Notes: generated from the sequence alone by a model not told the origin. Shown: positions 1 to 8,471, numbered from the stretch's first letter. The stretch: 50,870 bases of DNA from Alphaproteobacteria bacterium (GCA_016869975.1 VGCZ01000039.1:1-50870), one strand, 5' to 3'. Numbers and translations are program-made.

Positions 1-101
1 GGAATCAAGATGATCGAGGCGCCGGTGCCGACGATGCCGCTGACCGTGCCGGCGACCAGTCCGACAGCCAGCACGAAGAGCGTCTCCAGCGTGCCGGCCA
101 C
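1..101 (-). CDS. TauE/SafE family permease, N-terminal fragment
   Basis: Only the first 33 codons are inside the window and the gene runs off the left edge. From a GTG at 99-101 the reading is MAGTLETLFVLAVGLVAGTV followed by SGIVGTGASIILI. This hydrophobic helix with its G-rich GTGASI turn matches the first transmembrane segment of TauE/SafE (DUF81) anion exporters, which move sulfite, sulfoacetate or similar small anions across the inner membrane. It starts 4 bp after the WD40 gene's stop, so it is probably the third gene of the CobW-WD40 operon. The family call rests on one helix and is tentative. Confidence 0.55.
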   Translation of the reverse strand, partial: MAGTLETLFVLAVGLVAGTVSGIVGTGASIILI

Positions 102-105
102 CGCT

Positions 106-1128
106 TCAGCGCCGCAAATCGATCAACTCGACCACGCCCTGATCGGTACCCACCGCCAGACTCCAGCCGCCGGGCGACCACGCCAGCGCACTGACCTGGC
201 CGTCGCCGGCCAGCTTGATCACCGCGCTGCGCCTAGTCTTGCTGTCGCCCACCTGCACCTCGCCGGTATCGAAGCCCGCGGCGATGAAGGAATCGGCGGC
301 ATGGGCGGCGATCGCCGTCATGATGCCGGCGCCTTCGTCGCCGAACTGGATCGGCGGCTTGCCCTCCGGCCCTTTGCCGGCGAAGGGCCAGCCGGTGAAC
401 AGGCTGGTGGCGGTGCCGAACAGGAAACGCGCGTCGTGCGACCAGGCGAGCTGCTTCACCTTCACCGGATAGCCCGACATCTGCATGTCCTTGCCCGTCG
501 CCAGGCGCCAGACATGCAGCGCGTTGTCCTGCGTGCCGGTGGCGATGAACCTGGCGTCCGGGCTGTAGCGGACGGCGACATGCGAGCCCTTCCACTCGAG
601 GCTGCGCGGCGCGGCGTCGGCCGGCTTCAGCACATGGATGGTGACGCCGCCGTAGTGCGCCGCCACGAGGCGCGAGCCGTCGGGGCTGAAATCGATATCG
701 GCGACGGTGCTGGGATGCGGCCCCAGCACGCGACGACCACTCGCGCCGTACACGACGATCTCCTTGCCGGCGACCGCGGCGAGGGTGGCGGTCTTCGTAT
801 GCCCGGCCAGCCGCTCGAACCAGCGTCCCTTGAAAGACTCGAGCTCGCGCGCCGCGTCGCCGTGGCGCAGCAACCGGCCGTCGTCGCCGCCGCTGATAAA
901 GCTGTCGCCCGACGGATTCGCGATGATCGAGAGCGACACGCCCCTGTGCGCCGGCTCCGGCGGCGACGGTGGCGAGTCGTTGGTCGTATCGATACACCAG
1001 ACGCGGCCGTCACCGCAGGCCACGCCCAGCGTTCGGCCGGTACGGTCGTAGGTAAGGCCGCTGACCCAGGCGCCGGTCTCGACGCGCCGGCTGGGCGGCA
1101 GTCGCTCGGCGAAGCCCGGCTCGCTCAT
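106..1128 (-). CDS. WD40 repeat protein of the CobW operon
   Basis: 340 residues made of repeated beta-propeller blades. WD-type signatures recur, for example VADIDFSPDGSRLVAA, VRYSPDARFIATGTQDNALH and SALAWSPGGWSLAVGTDQG. There is no signal peptide or membrane helix, so it should be a cytoplasmic scaffold. Its ATG overlaps the stop of the upstream CobW-family GTPase by 4 bp, which indicates translational coupling. WD40 proteins are recurrent neighbours of CobW/ZNG1-type metal chaperones in Alphaproteobacteria, so a role in delivering metal to a client is a reasonable inference. No catalytic motif is visible and the exact function is unknown. Confidence 0.85.
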   Translation of the reverse strand: MSEPGFAERLPPSRRVETGAWVSGLTYDRTGRTLGVACGDGRVWCIDTTNDSPPSPPEPAHRGVSLSIIANPSGDSFISGGDDGRLLRHGDAARELESFKGRWFERLAGHTKTATLAAVAGKEIVVYGASGRRVLGPHPSTVADIDFSPDGSRLVAAHYGGVTIHVLKPADAAPRSLEWKGSHVAVRYSPDARFIATGTQDNALHVWRLATGKDMQMSGYPVKVKQLAWSHDARFLFGTATSLFTGWPFAGKGPEGKPPIQFGDEGAGIMTAIAAHAADSFIAAGFDTGEVQVGDSKTRRSAVIKLAGDGQVSALAWSPGGWSLAVGTDQGVVELIDLRR

Positions 1129-2153
1129 CGTGTGGCGCAGGCCGCGAAGCCGCGCCGAAGCTGCTCCGCGTCGAGCTTGCGGCCGATGAAAACCAGCTTG
1201 CTCATGCGCGACTCGCCATCCTTCCAGAGATTGCCCCAGTCGCCGTCCATCATCATGTGCACGCCCTGGAAGACGTACTTCTTCGACGCGCCTGAGATGT
1301 CGAGGATGCCCTTGCTACGGAAGATGTCGGTGCCGAACTCGCGCAGGATGGTCGAGATCCAGCGCTGGAATTTCTGTTCGTCGATCGGCTTGTCGCTGGT
1401 CAGCGAGATGCTGCCGATGTTCTCGAGGTGTTGATGGTGGCTGTCGTGGTGATGATCATGCGTCGGATCATCGCAATGCTCATGATCATGATCGTGGAGA
1501 TGGTGGTGACCCTGCTCGAGGAAATCCGGCTCGATCTCGAGGATGCGCTTCAGATCGAAAGCGTGCCGGCCGAGGATCTCGGCCAGCGCCACCGCGCTCT
1601 TCTGCGTGCGATGCAGCCGGGCGTAGGGGTTGATCTGGCGCAGCCGCGCCTCGACCCTGGCCAGCTCCTCCGGGCTCACCAGGTCGGTCTTGTTGAGCAG
1701 AATCACGTCGGCGAAGGCCGCCTGCTCGCGCGCCTCGACGCCGTCGTCGACATGCAGCAGGAAATGGCGCGCGTCGACCACGGTGACGATCGCGTCCAGC
1801 CGCGTGCGCGTGCGCACCTCGTCGTCCTGGAAGAAGGTCTGCGCAACCGGGCCGGGATCGGCCAGGCCCGTGGTCTCGACGATGATGCCGTCGAGCGTGC
1901 CCGGCCGCTTCGCCAGCCCGCCGATGACGCGGATCAGATCGCCGCGCACGGTGCAGCAGATGCAGCCGTTGTTCATCTCGAAGATTTCCTCGTCGGTGCC
2001 GACGACGATGTCGTTGTCGATGCCCAGCTCGCCGAACTCGTTGATCACGACCGCGTACTTGCGGCCATGATTCTCGGTCAGGATCCGGTTGAGCAGCGTG
2101 GTCTTGCCGGCGCCGAGATAGCCGGTGAGCACCGTCACGGGGACTTGGGACAT
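1125..2153 (-). CDS. CobW/ZNG1-family GTP-dependent metallochaperone
   Basis: 342-residue G3E GTPase. Visible motifs are the P-loop GYLGAGKT (about residues 11-18), the family metal-binding CICC motif (Cys64, Cys66, Cys67), a Walker-B region around VETTGLADP, the guanine-specificity NKTD, and a C-terminal CobW_C domain. A linker near residues 213-245 is extremely His-rich (HHHLHDHDHEH and HDHHHDSHHQH), a likely zinc or cobalt buffer. In this family GTP hydrolysis drives metal handover to a target protein in the cytoplasm. It is the first gene of a minus-strand operon with the WD40 protein and permease. The 134-bp gap to the divergent ABC gene should hold its promoter; I could not identify a Zur box there. 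Confidence 0.93.
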   Translation of the reverse strand: MSQVPVTVLTGYLGAGKTTLLNRILTENHGRKYAVVINEFGELGIDNDIVVGTDEEIFEMNNGCICCTVRGDLIRVIGGLAKRPGTLDGIIVETTGLADPGPVAQTFFQDDEVRTRTRLDAIVTVVDARHFLLHVDDGVEAREQAAFADVILLNKTDLVSPEELARVEARLRQINPYARLHRTQKSAVALAEILGRHAFDLKRILEIEPDFLEQGHHHLHDHDHEHCDDPTHDHHHDSHHQHLENIGSISLTSDKPIDEQKFQRWISTILREFGTDIFRSKGILDISGASKKYVFQGVHMMMDGDWGNLWKDGESRMSKLVFIGRKLDAEQLRRGFAACATR

Positions 2154-2287
2154 CGGGAACTCTCCTGGAGGCCGATCACGAAATAGCGTCGGCCGGCGGC
2201 CCCGTCCAGACGCGATCCCCTTTCGCCGCCAAGGGGGATTCAGGGTAAGGTGCCCGCCGCGAGGACAGGAGTCGGCGCGACCCGGAC

Positions 2288-5002
2288 ATGGACAGCAACC
2301 TCTTCAAATATGTCTGGCGCAACAGCAGGCCCGAGCAGCTCATCATCCTGGGCCTGGTCGTGCTGGCGCAGGTGTTCTATTTCGCCTCGCTGAACATCCC
2401 CAAGACCATCGTCAACGACGGCATCGAGGGCAAGGCGTTCAAGAGCGCCCAGACGGTGCCGTTCCTGCGCATCGACCTGCCGATTCCCTCCTTCATCTCG
2501 GATGTCGGCTCGATCCGCCTGTCCGACGGCCTGTCGTTGGCGCAGTGGCCCTACCTGGTGGGCATGAGTTGCCTGTTCCTGGTGATGGTCACCATCAACG
2601 GGTTGTTCAAGAAGACCATCAACACCCAGAAGGGCCGCATGGGCGAGCGCATGCTGCGCCGCCTGCGCTATCAGCTCTACGACCGGATCCTGCTGTTCCC
2701 GCCGGCCCATTTCCGCAAGGTCAAGCAGGCCGAGCTGGCGGGCATGATCAACAACGAGATCGAGCCGCTGGGCGGCTTCATCGGCGACGCCTATGTCCAG
2801 CCCGCCTTCCTCGGCGGCCAGGCGATCACCGCGCTCTTGTTCATCATGCTGCAGAACATCTGGCTGGGCCTGATCGTGATCGCCGTGCTGGCGGTGCAGG
2901 CCTTCATCATCCCAAAGCTGCGGCGAAAAATCGTCGCGCTGGGCAAGCAACGCCAGATCACCGCCCGGCAATTCTCCGGCCGCGTCGCTGAGACGGTCGA
3001 CGGTGTGCAGGAGGTGCACATCCACGCCGCTTCGAACTACGAGCGCGCCGATATCGTGGGCCGGTTGGGCCGCATCTTCCACATCCGCTTCGAGCTCTTC
3101 CAGCGCAAGTTCACCGCCAAGTTCCTCAACAACCTCTTGGCGCAGACGACGCCGTTCCTCATCTACCTGATCGGCGGTTACTTCGTGCTGTTCGGCGATA
3201 TGCAGGTCGGCGCCGTGGTCGGCGTACTGCTGGCCTACAAGGACCTGCCCGGCCCGGTGAAGGAGCTGATCGACTGGGACCAGCAGCGCCAAGACATGCA
3301 GCAGCGTTACGAGCAGGTGATCGAGCAGTTCGAACCCGACGGCATGCTGGCGGCCGAGCTGCAGGCGATCCCCAACGCCGCCGCGCCGGCGCTCAGCGGC
3401 GCGGTCCAGCTCAACGGCGTGGCCCTGGCCGAGGAGGGCGGCGCACCCATGCTCGACGCCGTCACGCTCAGCTTCCCGATCGGTCGGAAGGTTGCCGTGG
3501 TCGGCGGCGCCGGCGGCGGCAAGGAAGCGCTGGCGCAGGTCGTCGCCCGGGTGGCCCACCCGACCGCCGGCGGCGTGGCGATCGGCGGCAAGGATCTCGC
3601 GGAGCTGCCCGAAGCTGCGGTCGGCGCGCGCCTGTCCTATGTCGGCCAGGACGTCTACCTGCTGCCGGTGACGATCCGCGAGAACCTGCTCTACGGCTTG
3701 AAGTTCCGACCGCGCGGGCCGGCGGCCTACGAGGGTGCCGCTCTGCGGCAACGCGAAACCGAGGAGCGCGAAGCCCGTCGCGCCGGCAACCCGGTGCTCG
3801 ATGTCGCCGCCGATTGGGTCGACTACGAGGCCGCCGGCGCCAGCGGTCCGCACGACATCGACCAGCGCGTCATCGAGGCGCTGCGCGTCGTCGAACTCGA
3901 GGCCGACGTCTACCGCTACGGCCTGCGCGGCACCATCGCTCCCGCCGAGCGCCCGGCGGTGGCCGAGTCGATCCTTAAGGCGCGCGCCGAGCTGCACAGC
4001 CGGCTGGCCGACCCGGCCTTCGCCGGCCTGGTCGAGCCCTTCGACCGCGACCGCTACAACCGCAACATGTCGGTGGCCGAGAACGTGCTCTTCGGCACGC
4101 CGATGGGGCGTACCTTCGAGCCCGACAACATCACCGCCAATCCCTATATGCGGAAGGTGCTCAACGAGCTGGACCTCGCCACGCCGCTGGCCGAAATGGG
4201 CGTCGAGATCGCCCGTACCATGGTCGAGCTGTTCGCCGACCTGCCGGCCGGCCATCCCTTCTTCGAGCAGTTCAGCTTCATCACCGCCGAGGAGCTGCCG
4301 GAGTACCGCGCCTTGCTCACCCGGCTGAGCGGCCGCACCGTCGCCGACCTCTCTTCCGAGGAACGCGCACGCCTGCGGGCGCTGCCCTTCCGCTACATTG
4401 AGGCGCGTCATCGCCTGGGCCTGATCGACGAGGCGATGGAGCAGCGGTTGCTCGCGGCGCGCCAGGCCTTCGCGGCGGGCTTGCCGACGGAACTCGCGAG
4501 CGACATCGAGTTCTACGACGTCGCCCGCTACAACGGCGCTGCCACCTTGCAGGACAACATCCTGTTCGGCCGCCTCGTCTACGGCCAGGCGCAGGGCGCC
4601 GACCGGGTGGGCGACCTGATCGGCGAGGTGCTCGACGGCCTGGGCGTGCGCAACGCCGTGGTCCAGGTCGGGCTCGACTACAATGTCGGCGTCGCGGGCA
4701 AGCGGCTGTCGGCCGGCCAGCGCCAGAAGGTCGGCATCGCCCGCGCGCTGCTGAAGCGGCCCGACCTGCTGGTACTCAACGAGCCGACCGCGGTGCTCGA
4801 CGCCGCCACGCAGCAGCGCCTGCTCGACAAGATCCTGGCGGCCCGCGGCGCGCTGGGCGTGCTGTGGACGCTCAGCCGCACGGCGCAGGCGGAGCGCTTC
4901 GACGAGGTGATCGTCATGCAGGGCGGGCGGATGACGGCGCGCGGCGCGCCGTCGGAGCTGTCGGGCGACAAGACATACACCGACCTATTGGCGGCCGGGT
5001 GA
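2288..5002 (+). CDS. ABC-exporter-like protein with a split, degenerate nucleotide-binding domain
   Basis: 904 residues against about 600 for a usual half-exporter. Residues 1-340 look like an exporter membrane domain, with helices near 17-37, 88-105, 176-210 and 285-320. The ATPase domain starts normally: Walker A GGAGGGKE (407-414, with Glu where Ser/Thr is expected), then the Q-loop YVGQDVYLLP and TIRENLLYG (462-470). About 340 extra residues follow before the signature LSAGQ (807-811). Walker B is LLVLNEPT, with Asn831 replacing the Mg-binding Asp, although Glu832 remains. The switch His is absent (TLSRTAQ). The insert repeats the post-Q-loop motif as VAENVLFG and LQDNILFG. It lies 18 bp before a cyclic-nucleotide-binding gene, probably in the same operon. 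Transport activity is doubtful; a regulated or sensory membrane ATPase is possible. Confidence 0.85.
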   Translation: MDSNLFKYVWRNSRPEQLIILGLVVLAQVFYFASLNIPKTIVNDGIEGKAFKSAQTVPFLRIDLPIPSFISDVGSIRLSDGLSLAQWPYLVGMSCLFLVMVTINGLFKKTINTQKGRMGERMLRRLRYQLYDRILLFPPAHFRKVKQAELAGMINNEIEPLGGFIGDAYVQPAFLGGQAITALLFIMLQNIWLGLIVIAVLAVQAFIIPKLRRKIVALGKQRQITARQFSGRVAETVDGVQEVHIHAASNYERADIVGRLGRIFHIRFELFQRKFTAKFLNNLLAQTTPFLIYLIGGYFVLFGDMQVGAVVGVLLAYKDLPGPVKELIDWDQQRQDMQQRYEQVIEQFEPDGMLAAELQAIPNAAAPALSGAVQLNGVALAEEGGAPMLDAVTLSFPIGRKVAVVGGAGGGKEALAQVVARVAHPTAGGVAIGGKDLAELPEAAVGARLSYVGQDVYLLPVTIRENLLYGLKFRPRGPAAYEGAALRQRETEEREARRAGNPVLDVAADWVDYEAAGASGPHDIDQRVIEALRVVELEADVYRYGLRGTIAPAERPAVAESILKARAELHSRLADPAFAGLVEPFDRDRYNRNMSVAENVLFGTPMGRTFEPDNITANPYMRKVLNELDLATPLAEMGVEIARTMVELFADLPAGHPFFEQFSFITAEELPEYRALLTRLSGRTVADLSSEERARLRALPFRYIEARHRLGLIDEAMEQRLLAARQAFAAGLPTELASDIEFYDVARYNGAATLQDNILFGRLVYGQAQGADRVGDLIGEVLDGLGVRNAVVQVGLDYNVGVAGKRLSAGQRQKVGIARALLKRPDLLVLNEPTAVLDAATQQRLLDKILAARGALGVLWTLSRTAQAERFDEVIVMQGGRMTARGAPSELSGDKTYTDLLAAG

Positions 5003-5020
5003 TCGCACAGGGGACCAACC

Positions 5021-5473
5021 ATGAGTATCCACGAGGAAGTCGAGCTGCTGAAGGGCGTGCCGCTGTTCGCCAAGCTGGAACCCAACAAGCTGAAGCTGCT
5101 GGCGTTCACCAGCGAGCGCCTGACCTTCGCGCCGGGCCAGGAACTCTGTCACCAGGGCGATATCGGCGACGCGATGTACGTCGTGCTGGGCGGCGCGGCC
5201 GACATCACGATCGACACGCCGTCCGGCCCGCTCAAGGTGGCCGAGCTGAAGAAGAACGGCTTCGTCGGCGAGATCGCCATCCTGTGCGACGTGCCGCGTA
5301 CCGCCACGGTGACCGTGCGCGAGACGCTGACGGCGCTCAAGATCACCAAGGAGCTTTTCTTCCGCATGGTCACCGAGTTCCCGACCATGGCGGTCGAGAT
5401 CATGCGCGAGCTCGCCCATCGCCTCGACGATACCAACCGCCAGCTCAGCGCGATGAGGGCCCGCGCCGCCTGA
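5021..5473 (+). CDS. Cyclic-nucleotide-binding domain protein (Crp/PKA-R type sensor, no DNA-binding domain)
   Basis: 150 residues forming one cNMP-binding domain plus a C-terminal helix. The beta-roll opens with FAPGQELCHQGDIGDAMYVV, and the phosphate-binding cassette reads GFVGEIAILCDVPRTATV, keeping the GE pair and the Arg that contacts the cyclic phosphate. Unlike Crp there is no helix-turn-helix; the protein stops after the helix ELAHRLDDTNRQLSAM. It should therefore act by protein-protein contact, most simply on the adjacent ABC-like membrane protein. It sits 18 bp after that gene and 10 bp before the methyltransferase gene, so the three are probably co-transcribed. Whether it binds cAMP or cGMP cannot be read from the sequence. 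Confidence 0.9.
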   Translation: MSIHEEVELLKGVPLFAKLEPNKLKLLAFTSERLTFAPGQELCHQGDIGDAMYVVLGGAADITIDTPSGPLKVAELKKNGFVGEIAILCDVPRTATVTVRETLTALKITKELFFRMVTEFPTMAVEIMRELAHRLDDTNRQLSAMRARAA

Positions 5474-5483
5474 TCCCCAGCCG

Positions 5484-5972
5484 ATGAGCCGTCTCGACTC
5501 CTTCATTCGCCGCATGCAGGCGCAGCGCGATTGCCTGAACCACGTGGCGCCATTGGTGCGCGCGATGCCAGGTCCGATCCTCGAGGTCGGCCTGGGCAAT
5601 GGCCGCACCTACGACCACCTGCGCGAGCTTTTCCCCGACCGCGCCATCCACGTCTTCGAGCGCGAGGTGCGCGCCCATCCCGATTGCGTGCCGCCCGACC
5701 GGTTCCTGTTTCTCGGCGACGCGCGCGAGACCACGGCCAAGGCCTGCGACCGGCTCGCCGGCGCCGCCGCGCTGATCCATTCCGATCTCGGTACCGGCGA
5801 CCACGCCGCCAACACGGAGATCGGCCGATGGCTGGGGCCGGCGCTCGACCGGCTGCTTGCGCCCGGCGGCTATGTCGTGGCCAACCAGCCGCTCGATGTG
5901 GCGCGCTGGGTGCGGCTGCCGGAACCCGACGGCGTGCCGCGCGACCGCTATTTTCTCTACCGCGCCGGCTAG
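5484..5972 (+). CDS. Class I SAM-dependent methyltransferase
   Basis: 162 residues with a Rossmann methyltransferase core. Motif I is ILEVGLGNGRTYDHL, the acidic end of the second strand is HVFERE, and a later strand reads AALIHSDLGTGD before LLAPGGYVVANQP. The length suits a small single-domain enzyme without a substrate-recognition domain, so the methyl acceptor is unknown. It is the third gene of the ABC-like/cNMP-binding cluster. Its TAG stop lies inside a CTAG that also supplies the stop of the convergent GlsB-like gene, so the two 3' ends overlap. Confidence 0.85.
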   Translation: MSRLDSFIRRMQAQRDCLNHVAPLVRAMPGPILEVGLGNGRTYDHLRELFPDRAIHVFEREVRAHPDCVPPDRFLFLGDARETTAKACDRLAGAAALIHSDLGTGDHAANTEIGRWLGPALDRLLAPGGYVVANQPLDVARWVRLPEPDGVPRDRYFLYRAG

Positions 5973-6220
5973 CGCCGGATAAGCCGCAGCAGCACCAGCA
6001 GCACGATGGCGCCCAGCACGGCGCCGAAGAAACCCGCCGTCTGGCCCGGCTGGTACACACCCACCGCCTGGCCGCCATAGGTGGCGATGATCGAGCCGAC
6101 GACGCCCACGACCGTCGTGGCGATGAACCCGCTGACATCGCGGCCGGGCAGCAGGAACTTCGCGATCAGGCCGACGAAGAAGCCGATGACGATCGTGAGC
6201 AGAAGCGCGCCGAGATCCAT
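5969..6220 (-). CDS. GlsB/YeaQ/YmgE family small membrane protein
   Basis: 83 residues starting MDLGALLLTIVIGFFVGLIA, with three hydrophobic helices separated by short Gly-rich loops (LLPGRDVSGF and YGGQAVGVY). This is the pattern of the transglycosylase-associated/GlsB stress-response membrane family. I chose the ATG at 6218-6220 because GGAGGAG stands just upstream of it; an in-frame extension to 6304 adds a non-hydrophobic segment without a ribosome-binding site. The molecular function of this family is unknown. It converges on the methyltransferase with overlapping stop codons. Confidence 0.85.
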   Translation of the reverse strand: MDLGALLLTIVIGFFVGLIAKFLLPGRDVSGFIATTVVGVVGSIIATYGGQAVGVYQPGQTAGFFGAVLGAIVLLVLLRLIRR

Positions 6221-6366
6221 AAGCTCCTCCGGTCGGACCCGCCGATGAACGACTATAGCATCCCGCGTTCCCTGCATCGCTTCCGTGACAGGATCGCCGA
6301 GCACGGCGGGCGGCAGCTTGGCTACAGTCGCCGCCCAAGGAAACGATCGCCGGGGAGAATCACGCC

Positions 6367-7578
6367 GTGACCGATGAAGCGCTCCCGCTGCAGGGCATCC
6401 GGGTGCTCGACGTCAGCTCCTTCATCGCCGCGCCGGCCGCCGCCGTGGTGCTGGGCGATTGGGGTGCCGACGTCGTCAAGATCGAGCCGCCGGGCGCCGG
6501 CGATCCCCATCGCCAGAGCTGGCGCAACGCCAGCTATCCGCAGGCCGGCGTCAACTTCACCTGGCAGCTCGACGCGCGCAACAAGCGCTCGCTGGCGCTC
6601 GACCTGAAGGCGCCGGAGGGCCGCGCCGCGCTGCTGCGCCTGATCGCCCAGGCCGATGTGATGATCATCAACTTCCCGCCGCCGGTGCGCGAGCGCTTGA
6701 AGCTCAGCTGGGAGGACATCGAGCCGGTCAACCCGCGGCTGATCTACTTCTCGCTCACCGGCTACGGCGAGAGCGGCCCCGACCGCGACCGGCCGGGCTT
6801 CGACGTCACCGCCTTCTTCGCCCGCTCCGGCATCCTCGATGCGGCGCGCTACGAGGGCCAGCCGCCGCATTTCTCGCTGCCGGCGCAGGGCGACCGCGCC
6901 ACCGCCATGACCATCGTCTCGGCGATCATGATCGGCCTCTTCCGCCGCGAACGCACCGGCAAGGGTGGCTGGGTCGGCACCTCGCTCTACGCCAACGGCG
7001 CCTGGTCCAACGGCACGCTGACGCAGGCCGCCATGCTCGGCGCCACCCTGCCACCGCGCCCACCGCGCGAGCGCGCGCGCTCGGCGCTGGGCCAGCAATA
7101 CGTGACCAGGGACGGCCGCTGGTTCCTGCTGATCGCCAACCCCGAGGAGAAGCACTGGCCCAACATCGCCCGCGCCCTTGGCCACCCGGAATGGATCGAC
7201 GACCCGCGCTTCCTCGACCGCAACACGCGACGCACCCACGCCGTCGAGCTGTTGGGCCTGATCGAAGCGGAGATCGCACGGCACGACTGGGCGCACTGGT
7301 CGGATCTGCTGACCCGCATCGGCGTGCCGTTCGGCGAGATCGGCCGGGTGATCGACGTGCCCGACGACGAGCAGGCGCGGCATGCCGGCATCGTCGTGCC
7401 TTGCGACGGCGAAGGCATCTCGCGCACGCTCAACAATCCAATCCGTCTGGGCTTCGCCCAGCCGCGCCGCGCCGGCAAGCCGCCCGCCGTGGGCGAGCAC
7501 AGCGAGGCGATTCTCAAGGAAGCGGGCTACGCCGATTCCGAGATCGCGGCGATGAAGGCCAAGGGCGTTGTCGGATAG
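6367..7578 (+). CDS. CaiB/BaiF family (class III) CoA-transferase
   Basis: 403 residues from a GTG start, the usual family length. The N-terminus LQGIRVLDVSSFIAAPAAAV, the GADVVKIEPPG strand and the NKRSLALDL segment are characteristic. The expected catalytic Asp, which forms the aspartyl-CoA thioester, is best placed at Asp176 in QGDRATA. Class III enzymes move CoA between carboxylic acids in the cytoplasm; the acid used here is not evident. A lactonase-like hydrolase gene lies 77 bp downstream on the same strand, so the pair may act on the same compound. A second, distinct family member is at 45.8-47.0 kb. Confidence 0.93.
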   Translation: MTDEALPLQGIRVLDVSSFIAAPAAAVVLGDWGADVVKIEPPGAGDPHRQSWRNASYPQAGVNFTWQLDARNKRSLALDLKAPEGRAALLRLIAQADVMIINFPPPVRERLKLSWEDIEPVNPRLIYFSLTGYGESGPDRDRPGFDVTAFFARSGILDAARYEGQPPHFSLPAQGDRATAMTIVSAIMIGLFRRERTGKGGWVGTSLYANGAWSNGTLTQAAMLGATLPPRPPRERARSALGQQYVTRDGRWFLLIANPEEKHWPNIARALGHPEWIDDPRFLDRNTRRTHAVELLGLIEAEIARHDWAHWSDLLTRIGVPFGEIGRVIDVPDDEQARHAGIVVPCDGEGISRTLNNPIRLGFAQPRRAGKPPAVGEHSEAILKEAGYADSEIAAMKAKGVVG

Positions 7579-7600
7579 CCCGGCGTCGCTCGCCAGTTGA

Positions 7601-7621
7601 CCCGTGCCTGTCCGGCACGGG
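7601..7621 (+). other. Perfect 8-bp hairpin between CoA-transferase and lactonase genes
   Basis: CCCGTGCC and GGCACGGG flank a 5-nt loop (TGTCC). No T-run follows, so it is more likely an mRNA-stabilising or attenuating hairpin within the transcript than a strong terminator. Confidence 0.5.
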
Positions 7622-7655
7622 AGGGTGATGGCTGCGAGGAACCCAAGAGGACGAG

Positions 7656-8471
7656 ATGCCCAACCTGCCAACCTACGAAGTGCACGCCTGCAAGTACGCC
7701 CATCTGCCGCGCAAGGCGCACGAGGTGCAGATCATGGCCGATCCGCACGACGGCGATCATCCGATGGACTATTTCGTCTGGGTGGCGATCCCGCTGGGCG
7801 AGGACGGCAAGCGGCTGGTCGGCGGCCAGCCCATCGTCATCGACACCGGCTTCAGCGAGACCGTGGGCGCGCAACGCGGCCGCAAGATGCTGCGCTCGCC
7901 GGCGCTCACCCTGCGCGATCTCGGCGTCGAGCCCAACGACGTGCGCGACGTGATCATCACCCACCTGCATTACGACCATGTCGGCGGCTGGGCGCTGTTT
8001 CCCAAGGCGCGCTACCACGTGCAGGACCGGGAGATGCAGTTCGCCACCTCCAGGCACATGACCAAGAAGCCGTTCCGCCACGCCTACGAGGTCGAGGAAG
8101 TGGTGGCGATGGTGCGCCATCTCTACGGCGACCGCGTCGTCTTCCACGACGGTGACGGCGAGATCGCGCCCGGGCTGACGGTGCATCACATCGGCGGCCA
8201 CACCATGGGCATCCAGTCGGTGCGGGTGTGGACGCGCAACGGCTGGCTGGTGCTGGCCTCCGACGCGGCGCATTACTACTGGGGCATCGAGGACGACAAG
8301 CTGTTCGCCATCGTCTTCAACGTCGCCGACATGCTGGCCGGCTACGACAAACTCAAGAAACTCGCCGACGGCTGCCAGGACATGGTGGTGCCCGGCCACG
8401 ACGCGCGGGTGATGGACCGCTACCCGCCCTCGAGCGCGGCGTTGAAGGGCTGGTCGGTCAGGCTGGATTAG
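7656..8471 (+). CDS. MBL-fold hydrolase of the N-acyl-homoserine-lactonase-like family
   Basis: 271 residues. The zinc motif HLHYDH (residues 103-108) stands in an ITHLHYDHVGGW context. It is followed by HHIGGHTMG, an acidic bridging residue in LVLASDAAHYYWG and a last His in VVPGHDAR, so all metal ligands of a dinuclear site appear present. Overall layout and length resemble AiiA/AttM-type lactonases, but related enzymes open other lactones. A good GAGGA site lies before the ATG. Its position behind a CoA-transferase gene argues for catabolism of an organic acid or lactone at least as much as quorum quenching. Confidence 0.88.
   Translation: MPNLPTYEVHACKYAHLPRKAHEVQIMADPHDGDHPMDYFVWVAIPLGEDGKRLVGGQPIVIDTGFSETVGAQRGRKMLRSPALTLRDLGVEPNDVRDVIITHLHYDHVGGWALFPKARYHVQDREMQFATSRHMTKKPFRHAYEVEEVVAMVRHLYGDRVVFHDGDGEIAPGLTVHHIGGHTMGIQSVRVWTRNGWLVLASDAAHYYWGIEDDKLFAIVFNVADMLAGYDKLKKLADGCQDMVVPGHDARVMDRYPPSSAALKGWSVRLD

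Noticed and set aside
2240-4411. Long open frame (723 codons) on the minus strand across the ABC gene
   Set aside because: It is antisense to the 904-residue ABC-like gene and has Gln/Asp/Arg-rich low-information sequence typical of opposite-strand frames in GC-rich DNA; no domain is visible.
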